A stretch of DNA of 22,629 nucleotides, taken from positions 1 through 22,629 of the IMG/VR virus record IMGVR_UViG_3300036466_000163; one strand, written 5' to 3'. This stretch comes from a virus. Below, in pieces: positions 7,964-15,300 of this stretch (the stretch's first letter is position 1; each line of letters opens with the position of its first letter). The notes under the pieces were generated by a model. That model saw only the letters and a program-made list of their open reading frames with translations. It had not been told where the DNA came from and made no database searches. The position numbers and the translations under genes are program-made.

Positions 7964-8449
7964 CTATTTTATATCTAATAACTGAAGTAGTTTTTTAGCT
8001 TCTTCATAACCCTCTTCGAGTCTATTGTAAGCTGCCTCACTATCTTCAACTATCTTATTTTTATTTTGCATCTCATTGACTACTTTAATTATATCAAATA
8101 TTGAATACGGTTTAGTAAGTGTTTCTATATTATACACGTTCTCATACACTCCAACAAATTCAGCATGTCCAGTTGTTATAATTATGGGTAAAGTCTTAGA
8201 CATAGCACGTATTTCTTTTACTAGATCAATACCACTCATATTAGGCATATTAATATCTGATATAACTATATCTATCTGATGCTTACGCATTTCTTCCATA
8301 GCCTGAACACCATCTTCTGCAGTGTAGACTTTTTCAAACAATAGTCTCAAACTTGATGCTGTTCTTTCTCTTATATCTTTAGCATCTTCAGCATACAACA
8401 CTACATAAGGCTTTTTATGTAAACGTTCCCTGCTTATACTTCTCATCAT
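7964..8449 (-). CDS. CheY-like stand-alone response-regulator receiver
   Basis: A 161-residue protein with one receiver domain (about 14-128) and no DNA-binding or enzymatic output domain. All phosphorylation-site residues are present: acidic pair E21-D22 in YAEDAKD, acceptor D65 in ISDINMP, T93 in ITTGH and K113 in LTKP. The tail (130-160) is a predicted helical coiled coil. A host histidine kinase would presumably phosphorylate it, and it would act by protein contact as CheY or Spo0F do. It sits between the holin gene (10 nt away) and a membrane coiled-coil gene whose TGA overlaps its ATG; two consecutive ATGs occur at 8449 and 8446. The N-terminal wording resembles Campylobacterota receivers, suggesting host origin. 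Its target is unknown. Confidence 0.88.
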   Translation of the reverse strand: MMRSISRERLHKKPYVVLYAEDAKDIRERTASSLRLLFEKVYTAEDGVQAMEEMRKHQIDIVISDINMPNMSGIDLVKEIRAMSKTLPIIITTGHAEFVGVYENVYNIETLTKPYSIFDIIKVVNEMQNKNKIVEDSEAAYNRLEEGYEEAKKLLQLLDIK

Positions 8450-8850
8450 TTTATAGCTCCTCTAGCCCAAAAACTGATCAGACCTATAACTATCCCAACT
8501 ACAGCAGAAATAAAAGCAGTTATCCATCCTAACTTTCTATCTTTCCATTTAGAGTCTATTCTACTATCTATAGTATTTCCTAGGTCCTTTCTAACTTCAG
8601 GCTTATTGAATATAACCATAACCACTTCTTCAATCTGCAGACTAATAGCTTTATCAAAGTCCTTAGTATCCAGAACCTGCCTAACTATCCTCCTAACTTC
8701 AGAATCGAAAGCATCTCTAAACTTTTTAGACTCTTGTGACTCTATCTTTAAAGCAGTTAACGAATCCTGAGCTTCTAGTATCTTCTCAATAGACACTTTA
8801 ATCTGCGGTAAGGCTAATTCTAGTTTTAATAATCTCTCTTCATCACTCAT
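8446..8850 (-). CDS. Tail-anchored coiled-coil membrane protein
   Basis: A 134-residue protein from ATG at 8850, preferred over an in-frame GTG 6 nt upstream because GAGAAAG is well spaced for the ATG. Residues 1-100 are charged, heptad-like helix (KLELALPQIKVSIEKIL and onward); a single hydrophobic segment near the C-terminus (GWITAFISAVVGIVIGLISFW) is a membrane anchor followed by a short basic tail. This puts the coiled coil in the cytoplasm. Its TGA overlaps the ATG of the receiver gene, so both are translated together. Candidates are a lysis-associated accessory (antiholin or pinholin-like), or a membrane partner for the receiver. I do not recognise a named family with certainty. Confidence 0.65.
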   Translation of the reverse strand: MSDEERLLKLELALPQIKVSIEKILEAQDSLTALKIESQESKKFRDAFDSEVRRIVRQVLDTKDFDKAISLQIEEVVMVIFNKPEVRKDLGNTIDSRIDSKWKDRKLGWITAFISAVVGIVIGLISFWARGAIK

Positions 8851-8922
8851 ATGCACACTTTCTCTACATTTTTTTACGATTTTATCATCAATTTACTTAG
8901 GATTCTATTAGTCATGGCTTTA

Positions 8923-9387
8923 CTATATACTTTTTCCATTAGGTAAAGTGATAGAGTCTATCCCATTACCTTTTTCTCTATCGAAATAGTGCTTTAATCT
9001 ATTCAAGTAATTAGAGTCTCTTTTAATTTGTTCATTACTTGGTGTGTAATTCCAATCCAATCCTTGCTTATCCCAAGTACCACCTTCAGCAGGAGCAAAC
9101 CCTTTTATGTGGTAAGGACTCTCACTACTAAATGTTGGGTGACTTGGTAATTTACCTCCTGCAATTGACCCTAGCCACATACCTTCAGGATTGTCTGAAG
9201 CATGCTCTCCACTTCTGATTCGTTCTAATTCTGTAAGAGCTTGACTATCTGTTAAAACGTAATCACCTAATAAAGCAGAGTCTCTTTGTAGTACTTCAGG
9301 TGTAAGTCCTTTTTTACCTTCAGCAGCATTCATAAGTTTAACTGCATCTGCTAAAGTAAACACATGCTTATTTCCTGATATCCTCAT
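8923..9387 (-). CDS. Soluble phage protein of unknown function
   Basis: A 154-residue protein starting at ATG 9387 with AAGGAAATTAA before it. No signal peptide, membrane helix or catalytic motif stands out. The N-terminal third is helical (TLADAVKLMNAAEGKKG); the centre is Gly/Pro/Ser-rich with aromatic residues (GMWLGSIAGGKLPSHPTF); the C-terminus returns to charged helix ending in a short ITLPNGKSI strand. The small gap to the next gene and shared direction place it in the same operon as the lysis-region genes. It could be a virion protein; function cannot be assigned. Confidence 0.55.
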   Translation of the reverse strand: MRISGNKHVFTLADAVKLMNAAEGKKGLTPEVLQRDSALLGDYVLTDSQALTELERIRSGEHASDNPEGMWLGSIAGGKLPSHPTFSSESPYHIKGFAPAEGGTWDKQGLDWNYTPSNEQIKRDSNYLNRLKHYFDREKGNGIDSITLPNGKSI

Positions 9388-9556
9388 TTAATTTCCTTTT
9401 GTCTGTATTTGTATGACTCTTTTACTTGCACCATAATTCTTACTAAAGTCCACAGCAACACCTATTTTCTTATAATCACTGCTCTGTACATCTTCACAGC
9501 ATTGAATATTACATGCTTACCCAACCTTCAGGCAGCAATGTTTCTGTTGTGCCTAA
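9388..9556 (-). other. 169-bp gap with a 42-codon open frame lacking a good start
   Basis: Minus-strand positions 9516-9388 stay open for 42 codons (ending in the residues RVIQIQTKGN) and stop with TAA immediately before the next ATG, a junction style common in this genome. No ATG occurs in frame; only GTG at mid-frame or ATT could start it. In another frame, the region just downstream of the 266-codon gene stop is also open for 15 codons. This may be a decayed small gene or plain spacer. Confidence 0.25.
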
Positions 9557-10357
9557 CTACTTCTTGTCTAGTTTATCATAATCTTCACTACACCAAACCA
9601 AACTACCTTTTCTTTCAGAGTTTGAATAAGGAATATATCCAAAGTGCCAACCTAATCTAGGAAACTTTATATAAAAGTTATTAGGGTCATTTTCTCTTAT
9701 TTCTTCTTGACTATAATTGAAGTTATATGCAAGATTTCTAAACATCCATAAAGTACTTAAGATAGGTACCCAAAATGGTTGAACATTATTACCTAAAGAA
9801 AATACGGTTCCATCAGGTTCCTCGACAACTTTAGCCTGCTCTTTTTTAATTATATTCAAAATAAACTTTAAACTTTTGTGTTGTAAGAATTTCAAATTTT
9901 CACCATCTATTATATCTTGACCATATTCTCTAGCAACGGTATCTGCTCTACAGTCGTCATCAACCCATCCCCAAAGTAGCCAATAAACTAGTAAGTATTT
10001 TGTTTTTGATACTTCAAGTCTCTTCACAAATCCTTTTTGCTTATAACTTTTATCTCTTAAATTCCAACCGTCTTTGGTTTTTGTTATTTTTAAATCTGGT
10101 TCATCTGTTAATCTTGGTAAGTACAACCCATTTTCCAAGGTATAGCTATATACAATTCCTCTTGAGTAGGCTCTCTTATTGTATGCAATTATCATCCAGC
10201 TAATTATGGTAACACCAATCAATCCAATCAATCCACTTACAATAAATGAACTACCAATCAGCATACTAACTATGCTACATAAACACAATAATATACCAAC
10301 ATATAGTATGCTTTTGGCTATTAATTTCCAAATTATTTTTCCTATGTATTCTAACAT
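9557..10357 (-). CDS. Phage membrane protein of unknown function
   Basis: A 266-residue protein with two adjacent hydrophobic helices in the first 62 residues (about 14-34 and 38-60) and a third short hydrophobic, Trp-rich stretch at about 123-137 that runs directly into WVDDDCRAD. The remainder is soluble and rich in aromatics with a Leu/Lys helical part near 155-175 and a C-terminal WxxGYIPYSNS segment. Start ATG at 10357 follows AAGGA at good spacing. I do not recognise the family securely, though membrane proteins with a conserved W(I/V)DD element occur in several phages. It lies between the DGR region and the lysis cassette; a membrane role late in infection is possible. Confidence 0.6.
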   Translation of the reverse strand: MLEYIGKIIWKLIAKSILYVGILLCLCSIVSMLIGSSFIVSGLIGLIGVTIISWMIIAYNKRAYSRGIVYSYTLENGLYLPRLTDEPDLKITKTKDGWNLRDKSYKQKGFVKRLEVSKTKYLLVYWLLWGWVDDDCRADTVAREYGQDIIDGENLKFLQHKSLKFILNIIKKEQAKVVEEPDGTVFSLGNNVQPFWVPILSTLWMFRNLAYNFNYSQEEIRENDPNNFYIKFPRLGWHFGYIPYSNSERKGSLVWCSEDYDKLDKK

Positions 10358-10554
10358 GCTTTTATCCTTTTTGTACAGTTTTAATCCAGTAACTTAAGCA
10401 TGAAGGGCTTAATTTCCCTATTCTTCATACTTCTTCCTTATTGCTACTAACCTTTATATTACCATTAACCACTAATTGATCCTATTTTGTTCTCATCTTT
10501 GATTTTTTGTATCTCATCTAGCCAAACTTGTTTATAAGTATACCAATATAACCT

Positions 10555-10589
10555 TAAGCCTATAACTAATACCGTAAGTTATGAGGCTT
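10555..10589 (-). terminator. Possible terminator or RNA stem-loop downstream of DGR operon
   Basis: AAGCCTATAACT (10556-10567) pairs with AGTTATGAGGCTT (10577-10589) with one bulged G and a 9-nt loop. It lies 66 nt past the stop of the last DGR-linked gene. A clear U-tract is missing on the minus strand, so Rho-independent termination is uncertain; a stability or processing element is the alternative. Confidence 0.4.
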
Positions 10590-10599
10590 TAGGCCTGTT

Positions 10600-10618
10600 A
10601 CATACCTAAGAGGTATGT
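10600..10618 (-). other. Perfect 8-bp tri-loop hairpin
   Basis: ACATACCT (10600-10607) and AGGTATGT (10611-10618) are exact reverse complements with a 3-nt AAG loop on the plus strand. Together with the larger stem 11 nt away it makes a tandem-hairpin structure right after the DUF4376 gene. Confidence 0.5.
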
Positions 10619-10655
10619 CTCCTGTCGTCTGGTAAAGACTGCCACTTAGGCCTTA

Positions 10656-11129
10656 TTATTCAACAACACCTACTATATTACCTTTAGCTTCTAAAGCTTT
10701 ATTACTAGCTTCCCTAATTTCATCAATGGTAACAAGGACTATCTTTTGGCCCTCAAACTCCTCAGCTAATTTCCACATTGTTTCTGTTGAACCCAATAAG
10801 TTTGAAGCTTCAATAGCACTTTGTAAATCTATTCTAGCTTCTGTATCTGCATAGAACACTTTACCACTTTCAGTAGTTACTGTAAGTCTTTTAAGAGCTT
10901 CTGCCTTTGCTGTGTCAGCATTATCTCTACTAGTTTGTAATTCTAATTTAGCTACCTTAGCATCTGTTATTTCCACAGGTATTGCTGCACTAAACTCTAT
11001 TTCATCATACGTATAGTATAATTCTGTGCCTTCCATACCCTCTTTAGTTACCTCTTGTACATTGATTCTGTACTTACGTTTTCCGTTTATTTCAACCATC
11101 TCTTGTGGTATTTCGTGTGATTGTATCAT
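10656..11129 (-). CDS. DUF4376-like protein, coupled to the DGR reverse transcriptase
   Basis: A 157-residue soluble protein. The first 60 residues are beta-rich (VEINGKRKYRINVQEV). Residues about 70-150 match the pattern of DUF4376, a domain in phage tail-fibre or baseplate-linked proteins: a helix with AKAEALKRL, the VTTESGKVFYADTEAR turn, an Ala-rich helix, a strand with TMWKLAEEFEGQKIVLV and a final helix. Its ATG (11129) overlaps the RT TGA by ATGA, so translation is coupled. The position just after RT and the fibre gene suggests a fibre-assembly or tail protein. It is not an obvious Avd homologue, but it is the only small protein directly linked to the cassette. Domain assignment is by pattern recognition. 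Confidence 0.65.
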   Translation of the reverse strand: MIQSHEIPQEMVEINGKRKYRINVQEVTKEGMEGTELYYTYDEIEFSAAIPVEITDAKVAKLELQTSRDNADTAKAEALKRLTVTTESGKVFYADTEARIDLQSAIEASNLLGSTETMWKLAEEFEGQKIVLVTIDEIREASNKALEAKGNIVGVVE

Positions 11130-12067
11130 TTTAATTTCCTATTTAATTCTTTTGTTAAGTTATAGCCGTTACAATGCTTTAACCATCCAACATAACTGTG
11201 TAGATTATACTCATTAATCCCTTCGTACGCTGCATCTCGTATCCTGCTTCTAAGTAACACTCTGTTACTATACACTACATACCCTAGGAAATCAAGTCCT
11301 ACTGACTCAGTTATCAAATGTAGCTTAGCATACTTAAGTTTAAGGTCTAATTTATCCATACTATCTAGCACTATTTTATGCACCTTCCATAGTAACTCTT
11401 TATTACTACTTATACATACTATGTCATCGCAGTATCTATAATATGTTATTCCCTGTATAGCACTTATCTCATGATCTAGCCTATTTAAGTATAGGTTCCC
11501 AAAGTATTGGCTTATGTAGTTACCTATAGGTACACCTTTACAACTATCTATTATGTCATCTAGTAACCGCAGCGTACCTGGGCATTTTATCTTCGTACGT
11601 ATTATACTCTTCAACCTATCGTTGCATATTGACGGATAGTACTTAACTACATCTAGTTGTAGGTAGTACATCCCTTCTTTTCCAAGTACTTCTTTACGTA
11701 TCTTCTTCAACGCTTTATGAGGGCCTCTACCTTTCAACGACTGGAATGTATTGGCTATCAATGTCGGTTCCCATATAGGTTCCAGTACTTGCATTATAAC
11801 ATGATGTACAATCCTATCAGGAAAGTACGGTAACTTGTACAATGTACGTAACTTACCTTTGTCAAGTTTATCTTCGATGGTATACTCGCTTGTAGTGAAC
11901 TCTCCACTATCTAGTAATCTATATACCTCATCTAAGTAGTAATCCAGATTACTATCTACTTCTTTTACTTCATCGTAATGTAACTTACCTTTTCTAGCAT
12001 TCTTATGTGCTAGTCTTATATTGTCTTTATCTTTTATCTTCTCGAATAAATATCCGAATCTTTTCAT
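11126..12067 (-). CDS. DGR-type reverse transcriptase
   Basis: A 313-residue reverse transcriptase that should copy the template-repeat RNA with errors at adenines and drive retrohoming into the fibre gene. Motifs in order: RTLYKLPYFPDRIVHH (74-89); palm motif with catalytic D139 in LQLDVVKYYPS; IGNYISQ at 181-187, matching the [IVL]GxxxSQ signature that separates DGR RTs from group II intron RTs (QGxxxSP); the active site YCDD with D214-D215; a lysine-containing primer-grip-like region and LDFLGY at 258-263. There is no endonuclease, maturase or integrase domain, as usual for DGRs. ATG at 12067 lies 130 bp past the TR; its stop overlaps the next gene. Confidence 0.95.
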   Translation of the reverse strand: MKRFGYLFEKIKDKDNIRLAHKNARKGKLHYDEVKEVDSNLDYYLDEVYRLLDSGEFTTSEYTIEDKLDKGKLRTLYKLPYFPDRIVHHVIMQVLEPIWEPTLIANTFQSLKGRGPHKALKKIRKEVLGKEGMYYLQLDVVKYYPSICNDRLKSIIRTKIKCPGTLRLLDDIIDSCKGVPIGNYISQYFGNLYLNRLDHEISAIQGITYYRYCDDIVCISSNKELLWKVHKIVLDSMDKLDLKLKYAKLHLITESVGLDFLGYVVYSNRVLLRSRIRDAAYEGINEYNLHSYVGWLKHCNGYNLTKELNRKLK

Positions 12068-12378
12068 ATTGTGTCATTCCCTACCTGATCTTCGACAATT
12101 AAGCTACCAATCAGTATTGCAGTTTAGTAATTTGTTCTGGCCATAGTTTTTGCCAAGGACATAAACTCCAGTTGTGTTGTTTGTATTTTAAAATGAATTC
12201 CCGTGCCGATATTAGCATTCACATTAGTCGTAGCATTATTACCATTCAGATAAAGTGGTCCTGCAGTCAGTCCAGTAGTAGCATTGCTACCTACTATCGT
12301 ATGTGTTTGTAGTATCTCGGAGTTCACATCCTAGTACATTTTACCTTTCGGAGCCTCAGTACCATTGGCATGTAACCG
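12068..12378 (-). ncRNA. DGR template RNA region (TR plus flanks)
   Basis: The 311-bp stretch between the fibre stop and the RT ATG has no convincing gene and includes the TR. In known DGRs this region is transcribed as the template RNA and its flanks fold to engage the RT. A weak minus-strand TAAAAT (12343-12338) about 35 nt before the TR could be a -10 element, but the RNA may simply be part of fibre-RT read-through. Ends of the RNA cannot be set from sequence. Confidence 0.6.
12197..12302 (-). repeat. DGR template repeat (TR)
   Basis: 106 bp that align without gaps to 12389-12494 at a constant offset of 192. On the minus (coding-sense) strand 34 bases of 12198-12302 are A; 26 of these differ in the VR, and all 71 non-A bases are identical. 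Read in the frame of the fibre it has seven AAT codons and one TAT. The 3' end has TCGGCACGGG, a G/C-rich candidate for the TR side of the homing-initiation site. Confidence 0.95.
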
Positions 12379-12382
12379 TTAC
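12372..12382 (-). other. Dyad next to VR, possible homing-associated structure
   Basis: GTAAC-C-GTTAC lies 6 nt beyond the VR 3' end and contains the fibre stop codon. In BPP-1 and relatives a hairpin or cruciform just past the VR helps target-site recognition. This dyad has only 5-bp arms and a 1-nt centre, so it is a weaker structure than the known ones. The equivalent is absent at the TR end, as expected for a target-only element. Confidence 0.4.
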
Positions 12383-15300
12383 CGGGACACACCCGCGCCG
12401 ACATAAGCATACACAGTAGCCGCAGCAGGATGACCAGCCAGAGAAAGCGGCCCCGCAGTCAGCCCAGCAGCAGCAGTGCCACCCACTATCGCAGCTCTTA
12501 GTCCTGTATTTGAATAGTAATAGTCAGTTGTTCCTGTACTACTTGATCCACCAGACACGCTTACTGGTATGAATCCTTTACTCGTATTAGCTAGTTCCCT
12601 AGCATACCCATTTGCACTTCCACCAGTCACTCCACTATCAGTATACCCATTAGTAGTTAGCGATGTATCATCAAATGTAGCTGGACTGTTGCTTAAATGA
12701 TACTTTCTTTCATTTATGTTTATACCATCTAACCATTTCCATACGTTACCGAAGAAGTTCTCACATCCTCTGTATGTCATGTAGCTTCCATCGGCTGCAG
12801 CATCATTAGCATTACCTGTATATGTTACATTGTTTGTACCATTACCGTCACTGTTACTTAGTCCATTGATTCCGATGAAGCTTCCGCCTGTCCAGCTTCC
12901 TCCACTTAGTGCAGTTCTACCTTGCCCTAAAGCACTCTGTATATTCATTGTACCGTACTCGATTATCATCAGTAGCGTAATTGCTTCATATAATGCAAAG
13001 TCAATCTGATGCCATCCTGTACCGTTAGCTTCTGCATATGTTCTAGCAGTAGTTCTACTTATACTTGTAGTAGGATAGACTCCACTTATACTTTTCAGTA
13101 CTCCTCCATCGTTGTGCCCTAAGTACGCTGGGTAGTATCTGTAGTCTACCTCTACCCCATCTTTTACGAATGCCCAATGTACAGGATACCCATCACTACT
13201 ATTCAGACTAACTGAGTGGCTGTGTATAGTGTTGCCTGTTGTTAAGTAGTTATATCCGTAGTAGAACTTAGGTACCTCTACCATTACATTTCCATCTGTA
13301 CCGTCTAAGTTTGCAGCTGTGCCATCAGTCTTCTTTGTACTATCGAACGGATCTAAGTAGTAGTTAACTGAACCATCTGCATTTAGTACACATCTCTTCA
13401 TCATTGATTGTATTGCAGTGTAGTTACTAGCACCTGTTCTAGTATACTCATCTGCTGTCTGATCCCAGTTTAGTCCGTAGAAGCTAGTGTACTGTGCTCT
13501 AGGATCTAGCCTGTCTGCCAGTATTTCAACCACCTCTACTTTTGTATACGTTGTAGTCTTATCTGCTTTTGAGTTCAATGCAACTTGACCAGCAGTACTG
13601 ATTGGTTTATCAGTATCACTAGTATTATCTACATTTCCCAAACCTACTTGTGCCTTTGTTACTCCGTGAGGGTTTGCCGTGCTAGAAATATGCGATTGTA
13701 TATTTGCATTTTTAGGTTCAAAGTTTGTGTTACTCTCATTCTTAGTATAATGGTTATCCAAAGCACTTGCAAGCTCCCCACTATTAACAAAGTCCGATAA
13801 ATCAACTGTTACCTCAGCCACACCATCAGCACTTGTTAAAGTTAGCACATTTGTTGTAGCATCAAGTGTTGCACCGCTTACGTGTACATCAGTTATTATA
13901 TCATTTATATTTAGTTCAGATGTTGTACTATCTGTGTAAGTAATTACTAGCCTATTATTTAAGGCATTAGTTACTACATTCTTAACTTTATTTGTAGTTA
14001 ATAGCGTAAGAAGCGCATCTGTTAAAGCATTTGTATCAGCGTTTGACTCATAAGCTGTTTTAATCTCTTCTGCTGTTTGATCATCTTTAGCATTCGTCTC
14101 TATTGTATCTAACTTGATTTTATCAGCAGATGTAAGCAGCCCAGCCTCAGTATCTGTTACTTCTGGTAAGGTAGCATCAGTTCCATCTGAACTTGTCACA
14201 TCAAGCGTATTTGCAGTTCTGTTTGCTACTGCTAAATCTGTGGTTTCTGATTCTAGTGCTGTAACTCTACCTTCCACGATGTCTAACTCATCATGCACTT
14301 CATTAACAGCTGTTGGTAATGTAGTCGCAGTAGTTGCTAATACTGTAGCAACATCAACCAGTAACTTCTCAGCATCTGTATATTTGTTAGTGTTTGTTAA
14401 GCCTTCATACAGTCCTTCTATTTCATTAGCAGTCTGGTCTGCTGTGGCACCATCTTCTATACCAGCAAGTTTAGTTGTATTTAGTGTTACTTGTGTACTA
14501 TCTCCTACAGCTGTGTCAAAGTCACTAATAGTGGATGCAAGCTGCGTACCAGTATGGTTATTCCTATACCTATTTGCGATATCCCTAGAATCAAGCTGTG
14601 CAGATGTTTCTAATGTATCCAGCTTAGCTTTCTCAGCATCACTATAAACGTTTGTATCAGCATTTGCTTCATATAGTGACTTTACATCTGATGCATTTAG
14701 AGTATTACTAACCATAGCGTATATTGAACCAGTCCATCTGTATGAGCTTGTATCCCCTCCGCTAGTTTCATCTGCCACTACTACATAGATCTTACCTGTC
14801 TCACCAGAAACTGGTAAATCAGCATATGTTGCAACTTCTACCACATCATCTACATAGCTTGGTAATTGTTCTGCAGTAACTTTACCCGATTCGTCTAGAC
14901 CAGCCAAACCATTTGGTTGTCCTATTCTATCATCAAATAGCGCTCCTTCAGCAGTTAGCATATCATTTAATACTTGAGTATTTACTTGTACTATTACATC
15001 ATAAGGATTTGTCTTTACTGTAAGTTCTATAGTTTTACTGTCGTACACTGTGTAGTCTACATTTTCAGTCAACAAAGTACCATTTGCATAGTATATGTAG
15101 TTTGCATCTGTTGTGTCTAGAAACGTTATCATATGTGTAGCTGTTTTAGCCACATACTCATCAAGTATTCCCATAAAGTTCCTAGTTTTTATCATTTCTA
15201 CTATTCTATCTGCATAAGCGTAGTTTATTTCACTGAGTCTTTCAATGTGATTTTCATTGTATTGGTCCATCTTTAACGAGTCATTAATATTATATGAGCT

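Larger units (their letters stand above)
10358..10655. other. 298-bp intergenic region, structured on its DGR-proximal side
   Basis: No credible coding frame. The half next to the DUF4376 gene holds two hairpins (listed separately) and two copies of TTAGGCCT (10589-10596 and 10646-10653). The other half is AT-rich with a weak stem of ATGAAG and CTTCAT around 10401-10430. It is the largest gap in the window other than the DGR template region and probably separates transcription units. Confidence 0.5.
11126..12494 (-). other. Diversity-generating retroelement cassette (VR-TR-RT)
   Basis: In transcription order: VR in the last codons of the fibre gene, 86-bp spacer with a dyad, TR, 129-bp spacer, RT. 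This is the BPP-1-like order without an Avd gene between VR and TR. No integrase, transposase or flanking insertion-element ends are present, so it diversifies in place rather than transposing. Confidence 0.95.

Noticed and set aside
9509-9559. Stop-codon read-through extending the 266-residue protein by 15 codons
   Set aside because: The frame after the TAG is open for only 15 codons and no read-through signal or pseudoknot is visible.
9409-9660. 83-codon plus-strand ORF over the 9388-9556 gap
   Set aside because: It overlaps the 3' end of a minus-strand gene, lacks a ribosome site and has an AT-driven Leu/Thr composition.
12124-12327. 67-codon minus-strand ORF spanning the TR
   Set aside because: It starts with GTG without a ribosome site and is open only because the TR is a copy of coding VR sequence; it is the template RNA region, not a gene.
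14114-14647. Long plus-strand open frame of 177 codons inside the fibre gene
   Set aside because: Ser/Val/Ala-rich antisense shadow of the repetitive fibre shaft, with no plus-strand neighbours or ribosome site.
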